From assembly GCF_963678635.1 (NCBI RefSeq), contig NW_026971067.1:62001-126000 (forward strand): a stretch of DNA of 64,000 nt, in the 5' to 3' direction. Positions 1-11,752 of this stretch are shown here, piece after piece; position 1 is the stretch's first letter; each line of letters begins with the position of its first letter. The notes below the pieces were generated by a model that saw only the letters and a list, made by a program, of their open reading frames with translations, was not told where the DNA came from and ran no database searches. The DNA is from Symsagittifera roscoffensis. Lineage: Eukaryota > Xenacoelomorpha > Acoela > Convolutidae. A program made the translations under genes and the position numbers.

Positions 1-2
1 AA

Positions 3-443
3 GAATCTGATGGCGATTTCATACTTACGGAACGTACATGTGCCATAGCGATAACGGCGGATGTAAGCTTCAAAACAGCACTAGCAGCTGACTTTAAAAG
101 AGAGTACAAGAATATCGAGTTTTTGTGGAAACAGAGGCCTGGTGTAGGAGGGATGATAGCGTTGCCCCCTGTCGCATCACAGATACCAGGGAAATATTTG
201 TGTTTTTTGGTTACGAAAGCTACTGATAGGCAACACGTGAATCCGGAGAGCTTGGTGTTGGCCTTGACTCGACTTAGGGATTTCCTGGTTGAGAGAGGTG
301 TGACCTCTCTCTCGTTACCAGTTTATGATCCCAATAGAGGGAAGCTACACCCGAGAGAGTTGTACGCTCTTGTGCATGTGATATTTTCAGAAACTGACAT
401 AGAAGTTTACTTACATAAAAAATACTATCTGAGTATATGCTAG
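3..443 (+). CDS. Macro-domain-like ORF of left giant element, C-terminal part
   Basis: The frame is already open at the window edge, so this is the last ~146 codons of a longer ORF. It aligns without gaps to the C-terminal half of the complete ORF at 25452-26258, sharing blocks such as ALAADFKREYKN, FLWKQRPG, QIPGKYLCFLVT and LHPRELYALVHVIFS. The pattern of strands and helices and the spacing of these blocks resemble TARG1/OARD1-type macro domains, which bind or hydrolyse ADP-ribose. The catalytic Lys and Asp of TARG1 are not at the matching places (here Lys is present in VTKA, but the GCGLD loop is DPNRG). The apparent internal TTG start at 123 is not meaningful, because similarity extends upstream to position 3. 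Stop is TAG at 441. Confidence 0.7.
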   Translation, partial: ESDGDFILTERTCAIAITADVSFKTALAADFKREYKNIEFLWKQRPGVGGMIALPPVASQIPGKYLCFLVTKATDRQHVNPESLVLALTRLRDFLVERGVTSLSLPVYDPNRGKLHPRELYALVHVIFSETDIEVYLHKKYYLSIC

Positions 444-893
444 GAAATGCATTCAGCGGTAAGTGATTTTTATTAAGTCAACTTGACAGAGATCAGGATT
501 AAGCTTAGATTAGGATTAAGTTTTATGTTTTTAAGTGATAGTGTAGGTATGTGACGTTTATGTGTTATGTTATTATTATGATATGTTTTATGTTTTATGT
601 CATAAAGGACCTGGAGTACTCCTGGTCATCGAGGTGACAGCACTCATTTGTGCTACCCTGACGCAGACACAGGTGGACAATCCACCCTGGTGCTAGAATT
701 TTAACTCAGAATTGAAAAAGAGAATTCCAATGAAGAGTTTTAAAGAGTTGATTGATGTTCAATCTAAAAATGATAGTTTTAAGTCGCAAATTGTTTTTTT
801 TTAGATCTTGATTGATCAGAAATTGTTTATTGAATTCATTGAATCAAACGAAGAAATTACACGACACGACAACAAGAATCAAGACGATAAGAA
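444..893 (+). other. Spacer between macro-like ORF and accessory polyprotein (left copy)
   Basis: No coding potential is seen. It is AT-rich with TTATGTT-type simple sequence around 555-600, like the matching spacer of the right copy at 26259-26649. It ends in a pyrimidine tract and AG (803-804), described separately, followed by a short leader to the ATG at 894. Confidence 0.6.
790..804 (+). promoter_or_regulatory. Putative 3' splice acceptor ahead of polyprotein (left copy)
   Basis: A run of T ending in TTTTTTTTAG is followed by ATCTTGATTGATCA. The right copy has TTCCTTTTCTAG followed by ATCCTGATTGATCA at the same place. The tract, the AG and the 14 bases after it are kept in both copies while the rest of the spacer is not. 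This suggests that the downstream ORF is translated from a spliced subgenomic RNA, as env genes are in retroviruses. This is inference from conservation. Confidence 0.5.
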
Positions 894-1436
894 ATGGGTG
901 ACACGAACGAACTCATGGAATTCCTCTCAGCGAGTCTAGGAGCGACTCTAGACGAGATCTATCAGCGGCTGATCGGTTGTGATTTCACACGAGAAGACCC
1001 GGGGTTGGCGATGTTTGTGGTCGCGCTCCTCAATGCACTAGGACGAGAGGGTCGAGGGAATCGCCCTACAGAAGTCGTGTTGATGTTGGCCTACGGTGAG
1101 TCCGGGACCGCCGAGAGAGGTCGAAACCGACTGATGAGATGGCGGCGTGGAGAAATGTCTGGCCACGACCTGGCTCGTGAGCCAGGACTGGGTGAACAGA
1201 GGGACCACCGGCTAGGTGAGATGCCCTTACCCGTCCAACCTGCGCAGCCACTCATTGGAGCGAAGAGACAACGTGATGGGCCAGGCCCGTCACACTCGGT
1301 CGACTCTCCGACAGCTGCTCCTCCCCCGGTGAGAGTGAGAGTGAGCGAGATAGAGATCCAGACGTCGGAGACGATTGAGACACTGGAGAAGAAGGAGAGA
1401 GATCAGAGCGAGCTGTGTGCCAAACTTCAGGAGTAA
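894..1436 (+). pseudogene. Accessory polyprotein, N-terminal segment (left copy)
   Basis: ATG at 894 corresponds to the ATG at 26650 of the right copy. The first ~110 residues form a small helical domain conserved in both copies (EIYQRLI/AIYRRLI, GNRPTEVVLMLAYGE/GDRPTEVLLMAAYGE). A proline-rich linker and the start of a coiled coil follow. The segment stops at TAA (1434-1436) inside the coiled coil. The frame then continues without shift into the next segment, so this is a single nonsense codon and not a gene end. Function of the N-terminal domain is unknown. Confidence 0.75.
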
Positions 1437-4250
1437 AGGACGATAGCTCGAGAGAGGGACGAATGGAAAAAGAAGTTTGAAGATCTGCAGGTGGCCTACA
1501 AGGAGGATGAGATAAAGCACCTGAAGGAGCTGTATATGGCAAAGGTGAGCCAAGTGTCACCGGAAGTTATGGCGAGCATGAAATCCTTGGAAGGATCCAG
1601 CGATAAGCGCCCCAGGACAACAGCGCAGGAGCTGTGCGCATCGAGAGGACCTGAGGCTCTGGACTTACGTGCATCAAGGGGGCCCGAGGCTCCTCAGCAG
1701 ACACGACCGTCTGCTTCGAGTCAAAGGTTTACGATACCAGACCCTTCCGACACCTATCTAGCTCCTCAATTCCAGGAATCATTTAACCAAGTGGCCAGAG
1801 CCACAATGGATGAGATCAACAGAGGCACTGAGCGGACACTGGTTAGGATCGTTCCTTCCCAACGTCGTGATCATTCATCAAATAGCTCGGAGCGAGCAAC
1901 CCGCACGATAGCGTCCTCGAGGTCAGCGCCTGGTGGAGTGTTTCAGAAGTCTCGCGTAGTAGACATTAGGAAGAATCTGATGGCACGTCATCAGTTCACG
2001 CAAGTGCCAGCCGAGCATCCTCGAGCCTGCCTGAATGACATGAGCTGGAACCCCGCCACGAACGACCAGGTAATTCCCCCAGGGAGTCGCCATTTGATCA
2101 TTGGAGACAGTTTGGTGAGAGATCTGAATGAGATCTTCCTCAATGGTCAGACTACCATTCTGTCCTTTGGAGGAGCCTCAGTGGCTCAGGTCATCAAAAT
2201 GATGGAGTTCCAGAGCGAGGATCACCTGGATACATTAATAATAATGCTGGGGACCAATGACCTCTCGAGAGCCCCGGTGACTCCGGAGAGCAAGTGGGAG
2301 CCCCTATTGGTGTGTCTCTTGAACGAATTGAAAGAAAAGTACAGACCCAAGCTTGTGATCTTGTGCACGATACCACCAAATCCTTTGGTGGGCACCATAG
2401 TTGCAGATTTCATGAATGGCAACGTGACGCGGTGGAATGAAATGACCCGCAGTCTGGTGAGAAACAACCCTGACGAGTTGCGACTCCTGGATCTCGAAAA
2501 CATGCTGCGCATGATTGATCACATCGCGCTCACTAGAGATGGAGTACACTTCAATACCCAACGAGGGAGGCATTGGATTAATGATGTGTTTCAGACGCAA
2601 TTGAGGGAAGCGGAGCAAGAGTCGAGGGCGACCGGTTCTCTGGCTCGGACCAGTTTGACCGGAGGAAGTAGAATAAGGGCAACCGTGCCCGAATCCCTCG
2701 TCAACCGTCTAGGGCCCTTGGCAAGGGAGACGGTTGCAGCGGCAACCGTTGCTCCGAGCTCAAACGTGAGAGACAGGCTAGGAACTGCTCCTCCTCCCAG
2801 GGCGCAATCGATTGGAAGCCGACTCGGGAGATCAAGGGAACAGAACAACAGGAATAACTCCCAGACCGCGTCTAGGAGGAACGATCCGCCTGCCACGACA
2901 AATCCTGCTTCGATAGCAGGACCGTCCACAAGTACCGTGCCAGCGGAGGGAATCGAATCAGGCAGCGGGCTGCTTTGGAATAGATCAGATCCTAGTCATT
3001 GGGGTCAGTATAAGACGGACATGTCGGCAAAGTTGAACATGAATACCTTGACGTGTCGGGAGGACGCAATGAGAGTGACTGGCGGAGAAAGTCCCACAGT
3101 ATCGCGACTTTATCGGATACCGGGAGTGGATTGGCTGTTAGCAGAGCAGGAGAAATTCAGCTCCTCGACCTCACTCCGACACGTGGACTTGAATGGATTG
3201 CCTCATGACAATACCTTTGGACCTTTGAACACCCGGTCGCTCACCGATGTTCGAGATAGGACCCGGGAAAGGACACCACCTGCTCGCAAGGGCAAATTCC
3301 AGACAGAGAACAAGCCCAATAACAAGCATCACAAGATGTACAGGCAGTTCGCTAAACCACCCGGTCAGACGCCTGGCGAGTATTCGAGGGACTACCCCCG
3401 AACGACAACAGTGGTTGGAGACGATAAGAGATATGGGAAACTGAAGGCCCCAATAGGCGATGGCCTTTTTGCAGCTTATGAGCCCTTGGACATGAAGGCT
3501 GCCAAGTATCTGATTGTGGCCGGCTCCGATTATCTCTACACGCCCCGTTCTCTCTTTTGGCCCGATGTGATTTTCTTGACGGCACCTAAATTGGACTGGG
3601 GACAAGCAACCGGCATGATGATAAGTGTGCGAAGGGTGGTCAGTATGGAGCCGCAGGTAATGGTGGTTGCAGGCTCAAATGATCATCTGCAAAGCAGGGG
3701 CTTATTGTCACGTCTGACGGATGGGTCGATCCCGAGTAACGAGGTTATAGGGGAGGCGATAATGACACTGCTCTCGGCGATGGCTGAGGTAGAGGCAGCA
3801 GCAAGACAACGCTTCACCATGAATGTGGTGAAGGTGATCTTTGTATTGTCACCAGGGTACGCTGCATTACCAGAACCCCTCCAATTTGTATATACAATGG
3901 TCACAACAATAGCAGAGGGGAGGTTCAATGTGATAATTCCTGCCCCAAACAGAGTAGTGGACCCGGACAATTACTACCCGTCCCGATCTGAGCTTCCCGC
4001 CGTTTGGGCTGACATTTCGAATGCCATACAGGGGCTCAGAGATTGTAGCACAACTCGGTTGGTGCTAGATGAGGTTCTGGGGTTGGAGCTGTCCAACTTC
4101 GCCAGATTGCTGAAGTTAAGACAAGGGGTAGATGACGATCATCTGTTAGTACAACAGGTGGCTGATGATCTCTGGTTCAGACAGATGGATCATGCAGAGA
4201 ATGAGCAGGGAAGGATGATCAGAAAGAACATGACGTCAGCGGAGGAGACC
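1437..4250 (+). pseudogene. Accessory polyprotein, SGNH-hydrolase-like segment (left copy)
   Basis: Same frame as the preceding segment; the GTG at 1491 is not a real start, since coiled-coil similarity begins right after the stop at 1434. An SGNH/GDSL hydrolase-like domain spans about 2085-2620. Block I GDSLVRDL has its Ser codon at 2109, block III GTND is at 2250-2261, and block V DGVH has Asp at 2538 and His at 2547, so Ser, Asn, Asp and His are all present. A second, divergent domain with the same block order follows (AGSDY, AGSNDH, DDDH, about 3510-4145). Such folds act on ester or acyl groups in known families; the substrate here is unknown. The match to the right copy ends near 4250, where the frame shifts. 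Confidence 0.75.
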
Positions 4251-4252
4251 TC

Positions 4253-6106
4253 ATGGCAATGGCTTGGCGTACGAAGCCGCACAACAACGTATGGTTGTAT
4301 TTGTCACCGAGGCTGTGCACCTTGGGTGAGGACGCGTTCGAGCATGCGCCGGCTATAATTAAAGAGATACACGTGTATCTAAAGAATCTATTTGATGCCC
4401 GGGAGTTAGCTGGAGGCAAGATGTTGAAACTGATGCAGGACGTTAACACGATGTCGCTGGACAAGTTCCAAGCTGACGTGCTGGCCACTAAGGCACAGTA
4501 TGAACGATCAGATGCTATCTTGGGTGGAATGGGAGTGGGATGGACGCCATCTTTCCTATCGACGTGCTATCCGAAGGCATCTAGGAACCTGATCGCGAGT
4601 TTCGTCAAGGACATCAGGAAGTTGTCGATTGGCCTGGTGCTAGCCCTATACCTGACATTTGGTCATGAAAACTTTGTGAAAGGACCGGCAAACCTCTTTA
4701 CCCAAGCGTTGGCAGATTTGAGATTGGATGGACTCCTGACTCTGATTGCCATGACCTACGGTCGACTGGGTGACTTGCTTGTGCTGTTGCGTTACCCTGA
4801 ACAACTCCTGGGAACAAGTCGCGAGTTCAATGCGCAGTTGGAAACAGCCTCGCTCAGGAAGATGAAGGATTGGAGGACTCTCCTGCTTCAATACCTCTTG
4901 CAACAGAACAGAAGCGTCACGGGAGAAGACAAGGTGGCGACGAACGCAGGCGAATGTAAGCAGTATTGTGGCATGCCTTTACTAACAGACTTGGCTGTCA
5001 TGATGCGGATCGATCCGTTGGCTCTGGTCCACGGACTGCGGGAATTCGTCACAGTGGTGTATGGACCGGTGATAACTTTCGCGTTCCCGGACGTACAAGT
5101 AAAGGCATACAGGAATTCGGTGTTGTATGTCAACCTGGTCTCAGTCGTGGATTGTTCCGTGCTGAATTGGGTAGAGCAGAGTGAACTGAGAAGGCTGGCT
5201 AGCGACGATAGGCTGTTCGGAAGAATAGCAGAGCCAGGCTGGGTGTTAATGGACTTCAACAACCACTTCAAGTGCCGAATGGGCCGTGAGCATCTGTCCC
5301 ACATCCAGTTTAACCCAAAACTTTGGAATTTGAGACCAGTGGTGAAAGATACCGGAGAGGCTGTGAGAGTACCTCAATTGCCAGGAGCCTACACACACGC
5401 GAAAGAGAATCAGCAAACATGGCTTCCTGGGTCCAGGCCGCTGCCGGACCAATGCCCTCGATATCCACCGATAAGGAGGATGTTGTTGGGAGTCACATCT
5501 CCCATCATTGCCCCTCGCATCGGAGCAGCTCGTGACGCAGAGAAGAGAATGCTGAAGTGGAGTGAAGGGATGGAGCCGCGCTTCATCAGCTGGAACGCTG
5601 CCGCCGCGCACACGTTTGACTTCTCATTCCCTGATGCTTGGAGCAGGAAAAAGATCAAGGCACTACCCTCCAGGAGACCAGAGGTCTCGGCTGAAACGTG
5701 GAACGAAGTGTATTCTCCCACGGATGACTTATCGAGACTGAAGTGGTCAGGAGAAGCGAAAGTAGTGATGCTGGAGGTGGCAAGGGAGAGCAGAGGAGGC
5801 TCATATATAACGATAGAAGACCTGGCTCCACATGGCGAGGAGTTAGTAGAATTCCTGGTGGATGATGAATTGTTTTATCACGCAGGAGACATGACCGTAC
5901 CGGCTCGGCCGGACTCGGGCACTGACTCACGACAAGGACCTTCAGGACCCAGGCCGAAACCTGGTGCGGACGACGATGAATTGATGGATCAGGACGATAA
6001 CGATGACGAGACCGGAAGTAAGACGGAAAAACCGGGAGAGACCGATCTAGGAGCGTTGGAGAGGGACTTGCTAGAGTACCGGTTCAGTGAAGACGACGAT
6101 GGGTAA
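4253..6106 (+). pseudogene. Accessory polyprotein, middle segment (left copy)
   Basis: Frame +2 relative to the previous segment. Similarity to the right copy passes from the old frame to this one around 4245-4260, so a single-base indel is the likely break. A ~125-codon stretch (about 4540-4918) has no counterpart in the right copy; similarity resumes at GEDK and GMPLLTDL. The following block (RIDPLALVHGLREFVTVVYGP and on) is well conserved but I recognise no family. The C-terminal part is acidic and low in complexity. It ends at TAA 6104-6106, where the right copy reads on; the same frame continues after it. Confidence 0.7.
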
Positions 6107-8701
6107 GTCGATGGGAGTTTATTGCTGATGGCACCATCGTCCTTCATGTCTCCTACAAAAGAGGCGTCGGCCGATCTATCTCCGATGGACCCAATAAGCC
6201 AGGCTAGAGAGTGCCGAAGCAGGGATCCGCAGAGACTGCTTCATGAATCACCGAGGAGGAGGAAAATCGAGGAGTCAATGAAGATATCATTCCTCAGTAC
6301 GTTACCAGAAGAGGAATGGGAAAGATATCAAATGGAACTGGAAGGCAAGACAGGAGCAACCTGGAGCCGGGTGAACTTCATGGAAAAATCATGGGACGTG
6401 ATACGACGATATGGGACACAGTCCATAATGAAGGCGGGATTGAATCAACCCATCATGCGTGAGGTCCTGGAGAAAATAGTGAACTCCATGGAGTCGGATG
6501 TTCTGACCGAGTCAGTTACAGAAGACGGTGCCGATGATCAGCAGGGCACAAAGAAATTACTTGTTAGACGAGCCAAAAAAGGGCTGAAGAGACTGAAAGG
6601 AAGGCCAGGGAGTCGAGTCGTGAATCAGAGGGTGGTGAAGTCAAAAGCCAAGACAGTGGTGACCTCTCTGATTAGTGCGGGTCGTTCAGGCGAGAGCGGG
6701 CAAGGAGATGGTGCGACACCAGCCGGGGGAGAAAAAGAAAACCTGATACCCCCTATGCTCTTGGCAGTTCTGACCATAACCGCCACGAGGTCGAAGAAGA
6801 CGGCGCGAACCCTGGCAGACACTAAGTTAGAAATGGAAATCATCAGTCAATGTGGATCTGGAGGACTTGAAGATTATAGACCCTCGCGAACCAACATGGC
6901 CCGGATGAAGCTGGAGGGACAACTCGACGTGGTCGAGTATAGTCGGATCACAGTGCCAGACTCAGTCCACATGGGAGATCCAGCAGGGGGTTATGTAGAG
7001 ATGCTTAAGGCAAGGAATTCCGCGAGAGGGCACCTGATGGACTGGGACGAGAAGCGAGTCATGCAGGAATATCTGAAAGAGCTCACGGAGAATTCGAACT
7101 TAAATCGAAAAGAATACGGAACGGTAATGTCCTCTGAAGCGAACGAAGTCGGATTGGAAAAATTGCTAGAAATCTCCTGGAGGGCGGCCCTCCAGAGATA
7201 CTTCGACGAGGCGATGCATGCACCTGCTACGGTGGCGGCATACCTGGCTCATCCTTGCGTGAGAACTGATCTGCAAGTACGGTTGGCTTGGTGCTTGATG
7301 GGCATCAAGAGAGCGGAGTATGAAGCCAGTAATGATTCGAAATCACGGGAACAGGAACTAGAGTTGATGGAAGCTCTGCGAGCGTTGATTTCGAAAGATG
7401 ATTCTGCGATAGCATGGGCTAAGCGTAAGGATGCCCTTTGCTTTGTCAGGTTCGTGGTGGATCGTATCCCCACTCCTGTATTGGGAGAATGCATAAAGAT
7501 CATTCGGCAAAAGGGAGTTGATTGTGAAAGGAACTTCCTTAGGGCACTCCTGGAACTATATCAGGACATGCCATTGACTGTGCCAAGCAAGGAGTCGAAT
7601 GATATGGAAAGCTATCGCAAGTTGGAAGAGGTGAGAAGATATTCCAACAAAGAATTGAAAGTGAGCCGAGAGTTGATTGAAGCGGTCAGAGGACAAAAAG
7701 AGTTTGCAACACTAGGGAAACTGAAATCGTTCCAATATGTGTCTGGCATACCGGGGATGGCGTATAATCCCTTCGTGAATGAAGAAGCCAGGGAAGCGTA
7801 CTTCGACTATGAGCAAGTCATAGTACTCAATTTCTGGGTTGAACGTAATATTAAAGAAACTGGGATGCTGATGGTGGAACAACCCAAGCTGGGAATTATT
7901 TTGGAAGAACGAGTGGTCGAACCCTCGGTTCCCGAGCTAAAGGGGCAAGTGAGTTTTGATTGTGGTTCTTGGGACGGTTCCTTGAAAACCAGTCTAGTGA
8001 CGATGTGGGAACTCATGAAGCCTTTTTGGTGCCCTCATCCTAATGCCGGTTTAATCTGGGACATGACGGCGGATATCACGTTAGACCTAGATGATGACGC
8101 GAGTTTACATGATCTGGCCATGATACATCATCTGCTGGCCATGAGATTGACGAAGTGGAAGAGCAACCCATCCACGGAGCTGTCCGAGGAAGGTCCATCG
8201 AGTAATTGGTTGAAGCAAGGCACATGCTTGGCTCAACACAGTGGGATGGAAGGACATGTTTGTAACCTGGGACACTGCCTGGTTACGCTGAGCGAGCAGC
8301 ATCGGCAACTGGCACGATTGTACGGAAGACTGAGCATGTCGGATAAAAGTGGTATGGAGTTGGTCGCGGACTGTCATGGGGTGACGGACGTAAATTTGAT
8401 CACAGCCTTGGGATTTTGCAGCATGACGAGTTCGATTGAATCGCTTGAGCGCCTGGAGCGTGCCCATGAGCTAGTGACGTCCCTCAGCGTGGAAGTATTC
8501 CCTGGAGCATTGCAGACAGAGCAGAAGATCGGAGGCTGGAGAGAAGCTCTAGAAAATGAAATGAATCTGAAAGATAGTGAGGCCTATCATAAACCGACTG
8601 GTTCAAAGTATCTGGTGGGTTCAAGCTCCGCACCATATTGCAGTAGTAGATATCCTACACACATGGTGGTGATGGATGCGAGGACACCTTTTCTTTTCTG
8701 A
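6107..8701 (+). pseudogene. Accessory polyprotein, C-terminal segment (left copy)
   Basis: Same frame as the previous segment after one nonsense codon; the TTG at 6122 is not a true start. It matches residues from about 1640 onward of the right-copy polyprotein, including SPRRRKIEE, LPEEEWERYQ, YGTQSIMKAGLNQP and a conserved Cys/His cluster (EGHVCNLGHC, ADCHGVTDVN). No known family is recognised. The frame ends at TGA 8699-8701, at a small rearrangement in which the 23 bases at 8665-8687 are repeated at 8709-8731 around A/T-rich filler. About 50 codons found in the right copy are missing here. Confidence 0.7.
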
Positions 8702-8718
8702 AAAAAAGGTGGTGATGG

Positions 8719-9210
8719 ATGCGAGGACACATGGATGCGTTGATCAACTTTTCTGAAGGCGAGTTGCAAGACGTTGTGGGTGAAGAGTTCATGAGACTGA
8801 ACGAAAGCAATGTGAGTGAGTTCCAGAAACAGAAAGCGAGTGGAGCCTTACCCACTGAATTCCCCACAATAGAAGAAAATGACGACTTATATAGAATTCT
8901 GATGGAGGTGGAACCGTTGCTGGGAGCCTCAGGGTATCGGACCCAAAGGAACATAGTGAGAACCCATGGGGAGTATCCTTGCCACTGCTTGGCGCAGACG
9001 TTGTGGTACCCCAAACGCGGGAATCTAATGCTAGTATGGGACGTGGAGGAGTTGTACTCTACGGGGTTGCCCGATCAGAATCAACAGGTGTCAATTGTGG
9101 TGGTTAGTGCCATGCTGGCAGTGAGATGGCTGGAGGCTAACGCGGACACAAATGAGCAGGAGATTAATGGATTTAATATAGAACTGTCACACAAAAACAT
9201 GTTAAAATAG
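8719..9210 (+). pseudogene. Accessory polyprotein, last fragment (left copy)
   Basis: This continues the C-terminal segment in another frame after the rearranged joint. It shares DLYRILMEVEPLLGASG, YPCHCLAQTLWYPKRGNLML and AVRWLEA with the right copy at 34370-34620. Similarity stops after about 9160, and the ~190 C-terminal residues found in the right copy are absent. The next recognisable sequence is a late part of an LTR, so a deletion removed the polyprotein end, the 3' UTR and most of the 3' LTR. Confidence 0.7.
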
Positions 9211-9487
9211 GTTGTTCGAGCCGTGTTTTTAATGACAATCACGTAGTCTGAGGATTCGAGACTCAGCTATGTGGTTGTGTTCGCATGTAAACGAAAGCTG
9301 ATCAAAATTCGTTTGACTGATGGCCTAAAAATGGTAACTTTTTACTTAGCCCTAGACAGACCAGAAAATCAACTGGCAAGGTCGAGACGGTGAAAAACGA
9401 GTAGGATTAAGGTAACTGACGCCTGCCAGTCGTTAATAGGTACTTTTTCTACGCTCCGTCGCTGTGTAGTATTTGGGCGAATGTTAA
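9211..9487 (+). repeat. Degraded 3' end of an LTR (left copy)
   Basis: The order of short blocks matches the last ~270 bp of the LTR at 12782-13713: a TCACGTAGTCTGAGG-like block for the GACCTCGTGGTCTGGGG block, ACTGGCAAGGTCGAGACGGT for ACTGGCTTGGTAGAGACGGT, GCCAGTCGT, a CCGTCG block, and the end GGGCGAATGTTA. It is much more diverged than the other LTRs here, in keeping with the divergence of the left-copy proteins. It abuts the inverted leader fragment directly. Confidence 0.65.
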
Positions 9488-9795
9488 AATACTACTTTTT
9501 GTTTGGTTTTATATATATCTTTAAGTGTTTTTGGTCACAAACCTCTCAGGGAACGAGGGAATGGCCAATCCCCCCACCCTTCCTGATTCGTGAATTTTCG
9601 GTCTTAACTAAGTTAAAAAGCTATTCACGGTAATCCGGAAGGCTTCCGCGTTCCGAACTACCCTTCCGCCCCGGCGGCTTAGGCCTATTAAGGACGTTAA
9701 TGTGAGCATCCACTCGGCGCGGAGTGCTCGTTAACGGTTCTGCCGGGCATGATGTTAAAAAAGAACAACACCCAGGAGCGCCATAAAAACATCTA
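9488..9795 (-). mobile_element. Start of leader of a minus-strand giant element
   Basis: Read on the minus strand, this matches the leader just inside the 5' LTR of the right copy (13714-14020). It includes the PBS-like GCGCTCCTGGGTG block, the GCACTCCGCGCCGAG block, CGGAAGCCTTCCGG and CAAAAAGTAGTAT. Only the first ~300 bp of the leader remain; the rest of this minus-strand element is missing. Confidence 0.75.
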
Positions 9796-10716
9796 TATAA
9801 CATTCGCCCGGAAGATACATATCGACGGAAAACAAAACTAAATCTTAAGACGACTGGCTAACGTCTAAACAGAGCTTTGCATGCTTTTCACCGTCTCTAC
9901 CAAGCCAGTACTTTTCGGTGGTCTTTTCTAACATCGAATCGACAAAAACAAAACTGCTTTCGGCTTCGGTCAAAACACTCAAATTAACTAGATTACATGC
10001 AGAAATAGTGAGCTCATGGCTGGGTCTCAGTATCCCCAGACCACGAGGTCACTCCTAAAACAGGGCTACTACTACTTATTATATTATTATTGTTTTTGTT
10101 CAGTAGATAAAAATCATCATCTCCATCGAAGATGGATCAACCATTTCCCCCAACTCCTAGCTTCTCATCCTTATCAAAATGAATCTAGATGTTAATTAAA
10201 TTCAAGTCAGGACATGACAGGAAGCTAAAAGTTTATGTAACAGGATAAAAGTTTCAGTACCATTACCCTTCCGGATTGATGAATCCGCTGGATCAAGCTC
10301 GTTGATCCTGATTTCTTCTTAATCCGGAAGGCCGTCTTTCACCCTTCACCGTTGTTCGCAACGGCCTTGCAACTACTGTAGCGGCACAATAGTTGCAACT
10401 CGCAGTGTTCTTCTGTTACTCTGTAACTCGTTGTCGTTTTCCAATCTCGATTTCGTAGTTGTTGTTAGCGCAGCTAATGTTGTTCTCTTCCTCTTTCTCG
10501 TTTTATTCAAAATGGCCGTTTCTGACGTTTCTCAGAAATATGACATCATAATTCGAATTTTTGAAATTTCAAAATACCAGAATATTCTAGCCCTCACCGT
10601 TTGGCCGATCGTTCCAATAACGTCCTTAATTCTTAATAATCACCAATCCGGAAGGCTCGCTGCTAAAAATTCGAATTCTGCAGAGATTGCATTTTTCACA
10701 TTCTGGTCGAATGTCA
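9796..10716 (-). repeat. LTR of a giant element, minus orientation
   Basis: This is an inverted copy of the LTR at 12782-13713, complete from the TAACATTCG end at the left to the GAATGTCA end at the right. Many substitutions and small indels separate it from the two LTRs of the right copy, so it comes from an older insertion. With the adjacent leader piece it forms one arm of a ~1.2 kb inverted repeat with 12782-14020. The paired hairpins described at 13113-13160 are kept here at about 10349-10401, with a U-G wobble in one stem. Confidence 0.85.
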
Positions 10717-11752
10717 CATTACTTGTATCTGTTGGTTTCTGATACAACTCACAATAAATTTTCCTGTTTTTGTCAATACTAGTTCGTAAATCCATAAAAG
10801 CCTCTTTCCCATTTGTGTTTGTTGTCTCTATTGTGAACTATCAATTTGGGTGTAGTAAGGTTGCTGCCCATAGCACCTTTTCAGGATCACCCTTTTAGTT
10901 ACAGATCTCTTCTAGATCACCCTTATAGTTCCAGAATCGAAAAATTCTGGCTAAAACAAAAAATTTTGAAATAACTTACTTGTTAGCATGAAATTAGCGA
11001 CTAAACTAAATTTTAAAAACAAAAAAGGTGAAAACTCAGAATTTTGTGATTACATGAAAAAAATTGTTTCATAATAGTTGTTACTTAATTTCAGTAATCT
11101 TTGTGATGTTTGACACTTTTAATGATCTTTGATCATTTTCTACAGATAGTTTAGATTTTTAAAACCTGAAGATGCACAAAAACGTGCGAAAACGTTTGTT
11201 TGAATTTACAATTTTAACGCATTCTCAGTTTATGCTAGCCTGATTTTCAAATACAAAAAAAAAACACTTTAATTGCACATCGAAATTAATTTCAATACAC
11301 AAGTGTATGTCAAATATTTTCTGTTTTTTTTTTCCTATCAGTTCATAAAAATATTATAACATCATTAGATACACATAGTTACAATAACAATAAACAAAAC
11401 AAACTCGATTACAATTATCGATGATTACTTTTCACCTGAGAGCTTCAAGATGGTTGGTAAATAAATGTTATTATATAAACTTGAAGCTTTTCCATGAAAC
11501 TTTACCATGAGTTGCCACAGAGGGGTCTTCTTTAAATAATAATAAATAACAATTTTTGAATTTTATCTTTGCTTTTCTGTATGTTACTATGTCTTTAAAG
11601 TTGACTTTATCATCTGTTATTTTTTTCCAGATTATGACGGACTTTTAAAAGAAGGAATTTTCTATGTATTGCCCATTGTATCTGTCGCCGAAATATAATT
11701 TTTTGTTTCTTGTATTAATGTCTATTTGGTGGTTATCATACTCAATGTTATA
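10717..11752. other. Non-coding stretch, probable 3' region of the non-LTR element
   Basis: No gene is seen. It lies downstream (on the minus strand) of the stop of the non-LTR reverse transcriptase, so it probably includes that element's 3' UTR. Where the element ends is not visible. Short A-runs occur near 11256 and T-runs near 11325. Confidence 0.4.

Larger units (their letters stand above)
1..9487 (+). mobile_element. 3' part of a giant LTR retrotransposon (left copy)
   Basis: This stretch has the same order of parts as the 3' third of the complete element at 12782-36964: macro-like ORF, spacer with an acceptor-like site, accessory polyprotein, LTR. The proteins align along most of their length but differ at very many positions, so the two copies belong to different lineages of one element class. 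Its gag-pol and 5' LTR would lie to the left of the window. The copy is dead: its polyprotein frame carries two in-frame stops, a frameshift, a deletion with filler, and a missing C-terminal end. It is joined directly to a degraded 3' LTR piece. Confidence 0.85.

Noticed and set aside
6104-6110. GGTAAGTC at the stop of the left-copy middle segment as a splice donor
   Set aside because: The right copy reads through this place without such a sequence, and the frame continues after the stop, so a nonsense mutation is simpler.
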